A stretch of DNA of 64,000 nt from Coccinella septempunctata. Taxonomy: Eukaryota; Arthropoda; Insecta; Coleoptera; Coccinellidae. Made by a program: the position numbers and the translations under genes. Positions 32,906 to 46,200 of the stretch are shown piece after piece. The DNA is taken from the NCBI RefSeq assembly GCF_907165205.1, contig NC_058189.1:2544501-2608500 (forward strand). Reading direction: 5' to 3'. The first letter of the stretch is position 1, and each line of letters starts with the position of its first letter. The notes below the pieces were generated by a model. That model saw nothing but the letters and a program-made list of their open reading frames with translations. It did no database searches and was not told the origin of the DNA.

Positions 32906-34207
32906 TATATAAAGAGGATTTTTCACTTTTTCACTTGAATACGGAATAACGTTTTTTTTTATATCTTTTCGAGATTAGATTTAATATTAAAGAGTTCAGT
33001 CCAGTATTGATTATATCTATTTTCCAGTAGAAATTAGGTTTCCATTAATTTCTATAAAATGATCAGAAGCGGAATTGATTAGTTCAATACTAGTTGAGGC
33101 TTTTTTTTGACAGAATGTAGAACTCATCAAAACAAGTCATTTAACCAAAAATTGTCTATTTGAAATATCCTAGATGGCTGAGATACAACACCCCTAGAAG
33201 TTCGACAAAATTTCATTGAATTTCAAGTACGGGACTGTAGAAGGTGACTCCGGCATCGCAAAACCAAAACATAAACATATGGCTGGACAATGAATGTCTC
33301 AGTACCAAGTTCATCGGAATAGATGCATCAGGTCACTTTTGAGAGAATCATAATTGTTGTATCGTGCAAGTTTTTAAAAAAAAAATGTAGAAAATAGAGA
33401 CAGTTTCTTGAAAGTGCTTATGTTAGTTATGCTGAAAAAGTGCTATGATGTTTCCCAATTTCATCTAATTTTTACGACGAATGTTGGAATGTTCGAACAA
33501 GAAGATAGTGATGACCATTGTGAAAAAATTCGTGAATGATTTAGAGGAATTTTATTGGTGAGATTTTGAAGTATTATTCTATTTTTTACACTTGTGTCCT
33601 AAGTCTCTTCTGTCAGTTGGTATCGAAATGAGCCATTTCATAAAATCGTGTAAGTTACTAAAAAATAATGAGAATAATTCGGCAATCCTAAGTTTCCATT
33701 TTCATTACCACGTAAATATCGAACGAGCCAATATCCTAAACAAAGACATATGGTCGAATCAAGAGATAAGTTTTTTCCCACTGCTTTGCGATAATTCAGC
33801 TAACAAACGGTCTATTTTAGTAATCATTTTAAATTTTTTTTCAACTTTGTCATTTTGAAAGTTTTGTATAGGTGATTTTTACGAAACGCTTCATTATATT
33901 CTTCTACTTTTGGTGTTCCATAAATTGAATAAAATTTGTGTATCATTATCGTATCGTATCGTTACTTCAAAGGCAGATGAAACAAATTGGCGAATGCAAT
34001 AAATGTGTTTGACGTGAGAGGTGAAGTGAAGAACACTGAAGGATTCTGATTTCCTCTATAAATGTTTGGCATAGAATGAACTAATTTATCTCTGTGAAAT
34101 GTTACCATTCGGGTGACATGTAAGGGATAATTATGTCAAATATTCGACCTAATGTTAAAATTGTAAGTGTATCCCATTAAGTGAAAAATAAATCTAATAA
34201 TTCAGCC
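32906..34207. other. Intergenic region between LRR and coiled-coil genes
   Basis: AT-rich, no gene supported. The promoter of the downstream gene should lie here; no convincing TATA or initiator could be chosen. Confidence 0.4.
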
Positions 34208-34240
34208 ATGAGTGAAGAAATAACCGTCATCAAACAACAG
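34208..34240 (+). CDS. Coiled-coil gene, exon 1
   Basis: Eleven codons, MSEEITVIKQQ, ending in phase 0 at CAACAG/GTGATA. The intron that follows is only 49 bp, with acceptor TTTTTTCAG. Confidence 0.65.
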
Positions 34241-37200
34241 GTGATATGAGGAAAGAGGCGTGAATTGTTGTGAAAAATATTTTTTTCAGGATGGACTTTT
34301 AGGAAGAATCCAAAAAAATGAATCTTTACTTAGTATTATACACGACAAAAACAAAATTATAGAAAAATTGCAAAGGCAGTTACATTTTCAGAAATTACAG
34401 TTGAAATATTATCTTGGGAAAACATTCAGAAATCAGAAGATGTTGGAATTCTCGAACTCAGTGAGTTGGAATTCAGAATTTTGTACAATAAGTAAATGAG
34501 AGTATATGGAAAATTATGAGAATACAAATATGTTCATTTTATTTTTGAATTCAGATAGACAACCAAGATAACGCTCGTAATGAAATTTTTGCCATAGTTT
34601 GGCCTCTGAAAGCACATCAATAAATGTATCTCGACATCCTGTAAAAGGATACATTTGTAACTCATTCCTCACTAAACTTTTTTTCACATGTTTGCATTTC
34701 AATCGAAAAATACTCCGCTATTTTCAGTGCAACCCTTTGCTAATGGAAGAAAACATACCCATAACATTAGCTGTGAACCGTTTCAATATGCAAGCCGGCA
34801 TAAAAAGTAAAATATTTGTTTTGTACGAGCGTATGAGCAGGATCGATGGAAGGATAAATAATCTGTTGCACATACAAGAATGCTTATTACGAAGAGTGGT
34901 AGAAAAGATGTGCGATATTGTCAGGAAAGACAAAGGCTGGACGATGCAGATCCAGATTCGGAGTTTCATAACAAAACCTGAATATATAAATTTGTTCAAT
35001 AATTTACTGAATGCTAGCATAGGACTGAGGAAGAACCTGGAGACTTTTCGAATTTGTTGTGACCGACTACTCATTATTGAGGAGGAAAGGAATACTGTTG
35101 GTAAATATTATTTCAGCATATTTACCAACTTGGTCGTTCAATCCATTAAGGCCCGGTACTTTCACGTGCGAATAAATAAATTTATTCGCATTTATTAAGT
35201 CTTATTCGTAAGATTAGTAAAAATGCAGTCTTTTCACTTTCAGATAGTGTTTTTCATCGAATAAATCTGTCATTGAAACTTAATTAGAAGAGTTTATTTG
35301 TCATAGATCGAATGTCGGTACGTCATTATTCGTTGAATAACATTTATTCGAAGGTGAAAGTACCGGGCCTAAAGCAAATATGATATTCGGACCAGGAAAT
35401 TTTAATTATATTAATGAATAGGAAGGGGTCTCCTCGGAAAATCTATTAAAATCATGATGGCACGTTCTTAATAGGGGAATAATATTTCGAAAATGATGAA
35501 AATACGAATATGGTACTTGAAAGGATGGAGTAGGTGCAGGGTGTCTCAAATTTGATGCTCATTGAGAGCATCTCGAAAACTATGAGACTTATAGAAAAAA
35601 ATCATCAAGGTCCCCTGATCACTTTTTTCGAAATAATTCGGTATCAGAAAGCAGGTCATAGATATCTTGATGCGTTCTCGAGTTACATGAAGTTTCTGAA
35701 AATGCCTGTTTCAGAAATTTCGGTATATCTTGGTTTATGTTCGAGATAATCTAAAAATAAAACCAAAGGAAATTTTTAAGTTATATTTATGTGATATTCG
35801 AAACGGATCATAGAAATTAATTACCATTTCACAGATATAGAGGAGAGTCTGTTATTTTTATGTGGAACACCCTATATTTTTCAATATAACGTGCGTTCAA
35901 AAAAATTCGTCGTCAAGTAGGATATGAAATTTTGAAGGTTGATGTTCGGTGGCTGAACGTATGTCTTTCCTTGAATAACTTCATCTTCCCAAAATAACAT
36001 TAACCTATATATCGTAATTTTGTACGGAAAGGCACTTTTTAGAAAAAGTTACCCGTAAATTTCACCCAACGTTCGAAAAGCATTTCTTTCATTGAGTAAG
36101 ATGACAAGGATCCAAACAATCTGAGGCGGTTATAGAAAAATTCTTCGTAAAAATTTTAATCGTCCACTATTTTCATACGTAAGAGATATGAATCTTGAAT
36201 TGATCGTGGTATTATGTTTTTTTTGTAAGAAGGTTCTAGCTACTTCAATCATATGAATAAATCACAGTAAGAATCTCAATAATATGTTTATTAATTCTCT
36301 ATAAATATTGAATTGATTCAGTCATTACTGAAAATCTATGACTAAACTAAAAGAACTTAATTACATGAAAATAGCTATTGGACAATTTATTAAAATTCAA
36401 TTCAGCTATGAAAAGGCATGATGCTTTCTCCTTCATAACGTTCTGCTATTAAAGTTCCATAAAAGAAAGTGCCTTTGACTGATGTATACTGAACTCCAAA
36501 TTTTCTTGGATGCTACAAGGTTAGGTAATCACAACCTTTTCAGTTTTCTGATAACATGTCAATCTTTATGGAAACAAATGGATATCTTTTTTTCAAAATC
36601 GGGTGGCATATGCCAACGGATACTCTAGCCACTTGAGATAAAACCTGAACAGAGGTTTGTCGAGCTTCTGTCTTCATGTTTTCATTATTGCTGAACTCTG
36701 GAGTTTTCTTCTTTGGTCGACCACTTCCTTTTTTGTTTGAACATACCTGTTTCGTCAACACATCGCAAAACAGTACAATGGAAAAATTCATACTTAATAA
36801 TCTACTGCAACATGGGCTTCTATGAAGTCGCCGGAACAGAATATTTCCATTCTTCTTCAATTTATTTCCCAATTTTGAAGTGTGATTCAATAGTAAAAGC
36901 CTTTCACACGTCCGTAAAAACCATCTTTATAATTTGCTGATAATTTTAATTCAACAACAATCCAAAATGCTAAAATGACAGTTCACCTGGAAAATAGTAT
37001 AGCACGAGCTAAGAATTACGTTTAGATACGAAATATCGACGTTCAAAATTCCATAGCCTACTTGACGACGAATTTTTTTGAACGCACGTTAGTTTTTCAG
37101 ACCCAAATTTGCCAAAAAACATTCCGTTACCGTTTTTTCATAAATAGCAGCCGATTTAAAGATATTTAGTTTTTTTAATTCATTCTTAACATGGGACACC

Positions 37201-40200
37201 TCATAGAAAAATATTCTTCATTTGGATTTTAGATTCAATTTATTCTGTGCCTATTGCCTAATCTTCTTCAATGAAGATAATATCATATTATATAAAAAGG
37301 AGAAAATATCCGGTTTAATGGAAAATATACATAAATTTAACTGAAACTTCGATAAAAACGAAACATAAAACGAACTCGAAAGAGCCCTAAAGTAAGTCGA
37401 ATATACAGGTGAGTCTTCGACTCGTAAAAAGATTTTTAATAATAGATTCTTGAGATCAAAAACACTTTTTTCCTATACCATTTTTTTCGACTCGGTCCTG
37501 ATAAAAAGATATAGCTAATAATTTCATAATGAGCTGCGCCACTCCTGGAAAAACAAAATTAGCTTCAGAAGAACTAGCTAAATCTGTGACACTACACATC
37601 AGTGGATTTTTTAAGAAGAGTTGCATTCGGTAAAAGTACTCAATTTTCTTAAATCACAGATATTTTTTATTTTCGAATATCAAATTACTTGAAAACGGCA
37701 CATTATACGAGAAAATATGAAGAATGCTGTGATATCTATGGGTGATATCTTGTGTTCGAAAAAGATTCATGAAATAAATGAAAAACTATATTCTGAAATT
37801 CTTTTCATTCGATAAAACCGTTTGTGTGATAATTAAGAATAACATTTTTTTTATGGTTTTTCAACAGCCTGTATCCTTAAAACCGAGCATTTTCTGATGA
37901 AATGGTGGGGGAAAAAGTGTTTCTTTTGACCCCAAGAATCTACTGTTAAATTATGTGTACAAGTCAAAGACTCACCTTTTATAAGTTTTATATATGTATA
38001 GGTTGTCCCATGTCAAGAATGAAGTTGAAAAACTGAATATCTTTAAAACCCATTTAAAAAAGACCGAGTCTCCTCTATATCCCTGAAATGGCAAGCATTG
38101 ATCCAAAATTTCGTTTTTCTTATTATGAAAATAATATTGATTTGGAAAACAAAAAGTGATAGTCTCCAACATATTTTTGTGGTAACTGCAAGTGATTCAT
38201 CAGTAGAATTTTTTAGCCGAACAAGTATACTCCCTCCCAATCGAACAGCGCACCAATTGTCATTATTTGATCGGTATTCAAATTGAAAAAGTTCAACTCC
38301 AAAATAGACTGAAGGATATTCTCAAGGATCAGAATATGCTTAGGAAACGGATAGAGAAGTTGAACGAAATCGAACGGGAACTAAGGAATTTACAGGCGGA
38401 ATATAAGACAGCAAACAGAAATTGTACCGGTAAGATACAGGGTCTTCATAAATGATTGTAACATCGCGGCGGGCTTCAATTCAGAAATTCTATCACTTTT
38501 AGTTTGAAAACCTTCAGTGAGTGAGGAGCAGGATAGAATAATTCGACAGCAACTGCGATGTTTATAAGCATTCACAAGGACCCCGCACAATCTATTAGGA
38601 TTATGTCATTTCTTTGCTCGCCATAAAAAAATTTCCACTTTTCAGATCATATGACTGATATGCTGCGAAGGGTGAACTTTGAAGCGCTTGGCCTCATCGC
38701 GAAATCAAACCAACAGAGGGAAAAGTATACGAAAGAGATAGTGAAGTTGAAATGCGATAATCAAAAAATATTGAGGATGGTGGAACAGTTGAAAGGGCTG
38801 GTTCGGGAGAAGGCCTTAAGTAGGGATTCAATGAAACTGGATACTGTCTTCTCAGCTGGACTTTATCAAGCACTAGACCAAGAGATAAATCAGGTTTGTG
38901 ACTGACTACACTGCGCAAAGAAATTAACGCACATTCTGAAAATCTCAATTTCAATGAAAGTTAACTCTACATTGACTTTATAACTTATTTTTTATGTTCT
39001 CTCGGGAAGGTTTTGAACGAAACAAGGCACATTAAATGGAAGAAAAATTCAGGATTTCACCGAATCTTATGTGAAAGAAGAGAAATGAACAATTTTCAAA
39101 ATGCTGAAATGCTGATAAGAGATTTGATACTTGGTATTTCCACCCCTTGCGTTAATTACAGCTCGGCAACGACGGTTCATACTCAAAATGAGTGATCTTA
39201 AAATGTTCTGATCTAATCCTTCCCAGATTTCTCCGAGTTGGATTCCTAAGTCATTAAGAGTAGCTGCTCAATCGGATTGAGATATGGACTTCTTGCTGGC
39301 CATTCCATTCGAGAGACTTCAACCTCTTCAAGGTACTCCTGAACGATGCGCGCACGATGGGGTCTGGCATTATCGTCCATAAAAATGAAATTTTCACCAA
39401 TGTATGGGGCAAATGGCACTACATGCTCTTCAAGAATGTTCCTTATATACTTATCAGCATTCATAGCTCCATTATCAACGACCACTAGGTCTGTTCGAGC
39501 AGACAAAGATATTCCACCCCATACCATAATCGATCCTCCCCCGAAACCAGTAGTATTCAGGAAATTACACTGAGCATATCTTTCATGTGGACGTCTGTAT
39601 ACAAGGGAACGTCGATCACAATGGTAGAGGCAGAATCTAGACTCATCCGTGAAGAGAACTCTTTCCCAATCGGCCTCTTCCCAATGGATATGCTCTCTCG
39701 CAAAATCCAAACGCGCCCTTCGATGGGCTGGGGTAAGAGCTGGGCCTCTTGCCTCGACACGAGGCCTTAAATCATATTCTCTGAGGCGATTTCTTATTGT
39801 CTGAGTGCTAATATGCACCTCATGAGTTTGCTCAAGCTGAATTCGAAAGAGGCGAGCGGTTGCAAACCGTTGTCTCAACGAAGAAACTCTCAAGTAACGA
39901 TCTTGAATGGCAGTTGTTACCCGTGGTCTACCCTGTCCTGGTCTTCGGACATTCATACCTGTCTCCCTGAATCGCTGCAACATTCTGGACACACTTGTAT
40001 GGGAAACTCCAAACCTTTCTGCAATTCTTGTGTATGTCCAACCTTCTTCTCGAAAAACTACCTCTTGGGCACATTCCTCTTGGGTCAAATTGCGTGTTTC
40101 GCGTTGCATAGCGATCGAGAAACTATTGATCACTAGAATTGATCGAGAACAACTGATTTTAGAATGGAGCCAAAACATCTGTATTGAAGAAAACCGTTGA

Positions 40201-43200
40201 AAGTGGATAACATATGCATGCATAATTCTGATAAAAATTATTATCATTGAGAACACCTTCAGTTGTAGAATAAATTTGAGATTTCCATAATGTGCGCTAA
40301 TTTTTTTGCGCAGTGTATTTCATAGAAAAATTCACAGGAAATGCTGTTGTTTTCGCTGGGATTCATTTGTTTCGTAGAAAATAATCTCTTGTTTCACCCC
40401 AGTGTCTACTTCATTATTTCAGGAATTATAACACAGACTTTTTCTATGTACTTTTCTCAAATCAAATCAGACTTTATTTCCATTTACAATCTTTGAGACT
40501 CAATTCGTATGAGAGAATAATTAAAAATGACAATATGTAAACAAAAACCTTAATAAATGATGGAATTTCAGGAGAGAAATCTTCCTGGTTAACACTTGTG
40601 TGCAGATTAACTCCTTCACAGGACCATTTGTGAGATATAATTTTTTTTATGGTTTTTCGACAGCCTGTATCTGTTAAACCTTGCCGATTCGGAAAAATGC
40701 TAAAGGAAAACGTGTTTCTTTTGACCTCAAGAATCTACTGTTAAAATATTTGTGTATATGGCTTTAGAGTGATATAGGTGGAATGTTTTCGTATAATTGA
40801 AGGAAGATCATCCCATCCGTTATAGTAACAAAGCAGAACATGCCCTAGAATCCTCAAATAAAAAATCAAAAAATTATAATAAAAAAATGAAAGACGTATA
40901 AAAATAAGGTAGCTTATTCACGACTTCGCAGAAAATCATGTTTGGTAGAAAACATGTGTTCTGACTCTATCCAGACAAAAGGATATCGATCTGTTTTACA
41001 TTATTGAATGACGAATACATAGGATAGATTTCAAGATGTTCAAAACTACAACCCAACAAAAATATCAAAGCAGAGGTGTGTTGAATTGAGCTTTTCTATT
41101 CAGGACACACTTTATTATAGTAGAATCGTAAAAAATAGCCTGCTGGGTTCTCATTTGTGGGATTCGTTGTAAAGAAGAGCTAAAACAGCAAGGAACATCC
41201 AAGCATAATGAGGAAAAATCGGCCAATCTTATAGAAACCCTACCCTGACCCTACTCTCCATCTCAATGAGGCTTGAAAGTTTCAAATAAGGACTTTTAAG
41301 TTCCGATGAAGGTAGTCAAGATGTAAAATTCCTCATAATCCTCATGAAGTTGCTTTAACTTCGATAAAATCAGGCTTCTTGTCTAATTCTGAGATTTCAT
41401 TGGATTTTTCTGAATTATTGCATTAGAATGCACATGTTGAAATGTTCAACTTTAAAATACCGGGTGATTTTATAGATTGAACATTATAAGTATTTTGATA
41501 CTGATTACAATCTTTGTCACTTGTCTAGGCGATTCAAGATAATGAGATGAACAAAGATATAAGAATAGAAAAAATTAGGAATGAATGCAGGGTACTGTCC
41601 CAGAAACTGCAGAATGCCAAGAATGAGAATTGCTTGTTGGAGAGAGAGCTCGAGAACGTCAAAAACGAGTACTCTGAAGTAAGTATATCCTATAAGGCCC
41701 GTTTGCACCAATACCCCTCAAAACGAGTACTTAACTAAGTGTCGTTTAAAGTTAAGGGACGCTTAATTTTATTCCCAGTTAAACGACTGTGGCTTAACTG
41801 AATCTTACGTAAGGGGCCCTCAAGTTTTTATATCTAGTGATATTTCTGTTTTTTATTTTGCTGCAACTTCATCCTAGTCCAATAAAGCTATTTCATTGGT
41901 TGGCCGGTTGCCGATGTTCGTTGTCATTTCATTAACCTAACTTAATTGTCCTGTCAGTCAGTTTCCAGTAAATTATTATATTATTATCAAAGAGTAACAA
42001 TTTTTTGTTGTTGAATTAGCATTAGGTATTATTGATAATGATAAGGATTGTCAAATAAAGGGTACCTAAGTTTATACAAGTAACACTTTCTTTGTAAAGT
42101 CTTGTGTGAATTTGTTTTATTAATGTTGAAGAGGGACGTGGAGAAAATGTCCTTATTGTCCTTGTTAGTACGAATACGATGAATGATTGCCAAGCAAGTG
42201 GTGGTTATCTACAAAGGGCACTCAACTCCTCAACAGAAGAGAAGAGTTTGTTGCTAACTATAGTATGATTTGTGGCACAAAATTGAAAATTGAAAGACTG
42301 ATGGCATAACAATAAAGGCAAAAGAAAAGGCTTGATATTCAATAATGAATTCATTCAATTTTCAAAATCCATCAAAAATGGGAAGTTCTGCAGCCAGTTC
42401 AACAAATTATTCTAGGTTAGAATCCCGCCCTCAAATATTTAAATGGTCATTACAGGAGCGCTTAAATTCAAGGTTAGCTTTAGCCATTCAAATGTCACTT
42501 AACAGTTGGTGCAACGTAATTTAAGTTAAGAGTTCATTTTAAGGGACACTTAACACTAAGTATGTTTGGTGCAAACGGGTCTAAGTGTATAGAAAATATT
42601 TTGAAAGGTTTCGTTCAGTAGCTCATACTATTGTTATCACCAACTCTCAATGTTCTTACGCTACTTACAAGCTAACATCTTGTATCTCACAAGGATTCAT
42701 CTTGGTGCAAAATCCAGCATGAATCTGTCTGATAGAGGAATGTATCAGATTTACTCATTTCTATTTCTTTCTGACCTAGAGCTCTAACTTCAAGAATCAA
42801 AATAACTTTTTTCTCTTTTTCCTTTTGAAAATTTAAAATGACCAAGAAAATTTATTTCCCCATGCACCCATTCCATCAATTTCCTTGGACGTCCCTTTGA
42901 AATTTTCGAAAAAAAAAGAACAAGCTCTCCATCGTAAACAGAATATCGTTTCATTTCGATCGTTGAAGGTGGGGTTCTAGGGCTGTCAGAATGAAACAAA
43001 ATGTTTTCTGAGTACATTCTGATACATTCCTGTATCCATCAATTTTCTTCTTGTAAAATGAGGAATATGTACTCCATCGTAGACTGGATAGTTTATTTTG
43101 ATCCTCGGAGCTCTAGTATGAACAAAAAATTATGTTAGGTCATTTCAGTCATCCCTCTATGTACTCTAGCCATCAATAGGATTAAGTGGAGAAAGTTAAT

Positions 43201-46200
43201 TGAAAAAAAATATTCAAATCATCCTACTGTTGTATAAGTGTTTCAAGGTGAAAACTTTATAACCCTTATGGAACCTTTGCATGGGTTTGAGAAGTCTTGA
43301 ATCCAACTGAATTAGAAGATGGGAAAAAAAATAATACTTTTCATAGACCTTTCAAATTATCATGGAAAGAGCGTTTATTCATCAATTCAATTGTAATTGA
43401 TCAAAACACATTCCAAGAATCTGGTTTAAAAAAAAATTTTGGTCAGTGAAAATAAGAAAGCTTGATATTATTGTACAAATCCGGGTCAGCGGCTGAGTGA
43501 TGTTAGGGACATAGGTTACGTCAATGTCATTTGATGTGCTGATCTCGCTTGGGTGTTTTGCAAAAATGGACCTTATCGACTTGAAAGTACGGAATGAAGT
43601 GACTCATCTCGATATTTTGCGCCCGAATGTGGTTTATGGATCGTGCTTCGGGATATACAGATTGATTTTCTTGCTATTAGTAAGCGTTTCCAGGTTGGTT
43701 TCGGATAGAAGTCGAGTGTAACGTGGTTTCCTCGGAGAAAACTTACCTCGAGCGCCAGCTATTCTTTTCACTAGGAAGAATAGCAAACCTATCAGAGTAG
43801 CTGCTAGGCGGAGACAGAGTTCGCTGTTATCTAGGGTGGTAGCGATAACGAAGTAGTCAAAATCAAATTGTGTACCAGTTTATTGACACCTTCGGAAACT
43901 GATTATATAAACAACGGAAATATGTGTAGGTATGAAATATGAGCGAATCTATCAGCAAACATACATTCTGGAAATTCTATCCGATCACGAGCACTTTGTA
44001 AAGTTTATACCGGGTACAGTGAAAATCAAAGGTTGTTCAATAAAAATGCGCCAACCAGAACTGACGAAATGGATACTAAGGATGACCTCGCGAAATGAAA
44101 TGACTTGCTATACGGATCGGGATGTAATTAACTGTATTTCTCCAGAAATGAAATAAACACAACCAGGGTGGATCTACTCGAGACTTTTATTCACTACCCC
44201 AAGTGCTACGCTCCATGACTGATAGCGAAGAAAAGTTCTATTTTTAGCGCAACTACGGGATTTCACTGACGACGAGCGGTAACTCTTATTCTCTACCCCT
44301 AGGGCTTACGCACCATGACTGATAGAAAAGAAGACATTTAGATGTCAACACTTATGACGCGGAACGCGAACAGGGGGGGGGTTGACGGGACTTTCTTTTC
44401 ACTACCCCAAGGGCTTACGCACCATGACTCTGCCTATCGGTATGAATGTACTGAATATTTGAGAATTAAATATTTTCAAAGGCGGAAATGTAAAATGAAA
44501 GGAATGCACTAAAATAAACTCCAATTTTCTCAGAAAACTGGAATTCATTACACGAGGTAGGTTCTCAGGAATTATAAAACTCCTCTCGAAACTATAACAA
44601 ACGACAACAGGCCATATGAGATACTAGACGCGTTTACATTCGCGTTGGAAAATCTCCAATTTCTGAAGCTTTTCTTTTTTATTTTCGATCTGTTTCTCGA
44701 GTCGACAGTAGTAGATAATTATGCTCCGGTTATTTGTCTTTCGTATATAAATGCTCTAGCTTTAAATACTCAAGTCTTGATACTTTTGTGTGAGGAAATT
44801 TATCACTTGAAGACATATTTATAAACGAGGAAAGGACAGAACCAAAAGGAACGAAAGATATTTCCAATCTTTATGTCCACCACCGTCGAAAATATTCCTT
44901 TTATCCAATATCAACCCAACATTTAATATCTGCCCGTGGTCGATTGAATAAATGGAATGAATGAAAGCCATCGATAATAGACGTCGCATTTTCCGCAGGC
45001 CAGGCGACAATGGGAAAGTGATCTGGAGACGGCGCAAAGGGAAAAGGACGATTACAAGGCCCAAGTGGAGGATCTGCAGGCTATAAGAGCAGCCTACGCG
45101 CAGCTGGTAGATAGTAGAGCAAATGTGACGGAAGATGGAGAGAGAGTTATGGCGGGACAGAACACCAAAGGTGAGCTGCAAATGTTGAATGGACCGTAGG
45201 GAAATTTTCGTTTCTCCCAATGGAAATGTAATGATCCAAAAATCTCCAATGCATTGCATTTCCATTTAAATTACCTGCGATACTTAATCAGTCGTGAAAA
45301 TGATGTCGACAGGCAGACTTACGAGGATATATTGAAAAATTCTCAGCCTACTTTTATTCTTATTACTCAACATTTACTCCTCTTAATTGGATAGAAATTG
45401 GATATATCTATTACAGCGAACCTGCAACGTCTCTAGACCTTTAAAAAAATGTTTCTTCTTGCTCTGCAAACCAGAACTCCACAACTTTTATTATTTCTTC
45501 GTTGGAAGAAAATTTACGACTTTTCAAACTTTTTTTCAGTTGAGGGAAGAGATCATAGTCGGATGGAGCCAAATCTGGTGAATAAGGGGGGTATTCTAGT
45601 AATTCCAATCCTGAATCACGAATTTTTTGCATGGCAACATGAGATTTGTGTGCAGGGGTGTTGTCCAGCAAAAACTAAACACCTTTATATAGCTCTCCGC
45701 GTCTTTTCTCTCTAATTTTTTCCCGTAGAGTGGTCAGTAATATCGAATAGTAATCTCCAGTTATTTTTCTACCCTTCAACCAAGGCTTCCAACCTTATAG
45801 TGCCTTAATGATATCCAATGGAATAGTAATTCCCAACAATAATAAAATTGAGGCCCGGTTGTACGAGGATGTATTGATATCTAGTTAGCTTAGACCATTT
45901 CCATGCATAAAAAAAATATTGCGTTATCATAGCAACGAACAATAGCTCATTAGAAGTGTCAGTGTTAAGTTTGAGGTCAAAAAAGTGAACCAGTGTTACG
46001 CAATAAACTAAAAGGAAGAAGATGTTGACCAAAATTGTGAAAATCGAAAAATTGGAGTATCGATCCATCATCAAGTACCTGCATTTAAAAGGGTTAAGAG
46101 GTGAGCAGATTTACGAAGATATGCTTAATACCATTGGTGATCAATGTCCTTTGTATGTGATAGTGAAAAATTGGACTGCAAGCTTCAAAAGCGGTAAATT

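Noticed and set aside
39013..39195. 60-residue frame MNETRHIKWKKNSG found beside every Tc1 copy
   Set aside because: It is antisense to the element's 3' end and recurs only because the copies are related. No independent evidence of coding.
43500..43900. Possible solo LTR starting TGTTAGGGACAT
   Set aside because: No matching end, target duplication or internal retroviral sequence could be found.
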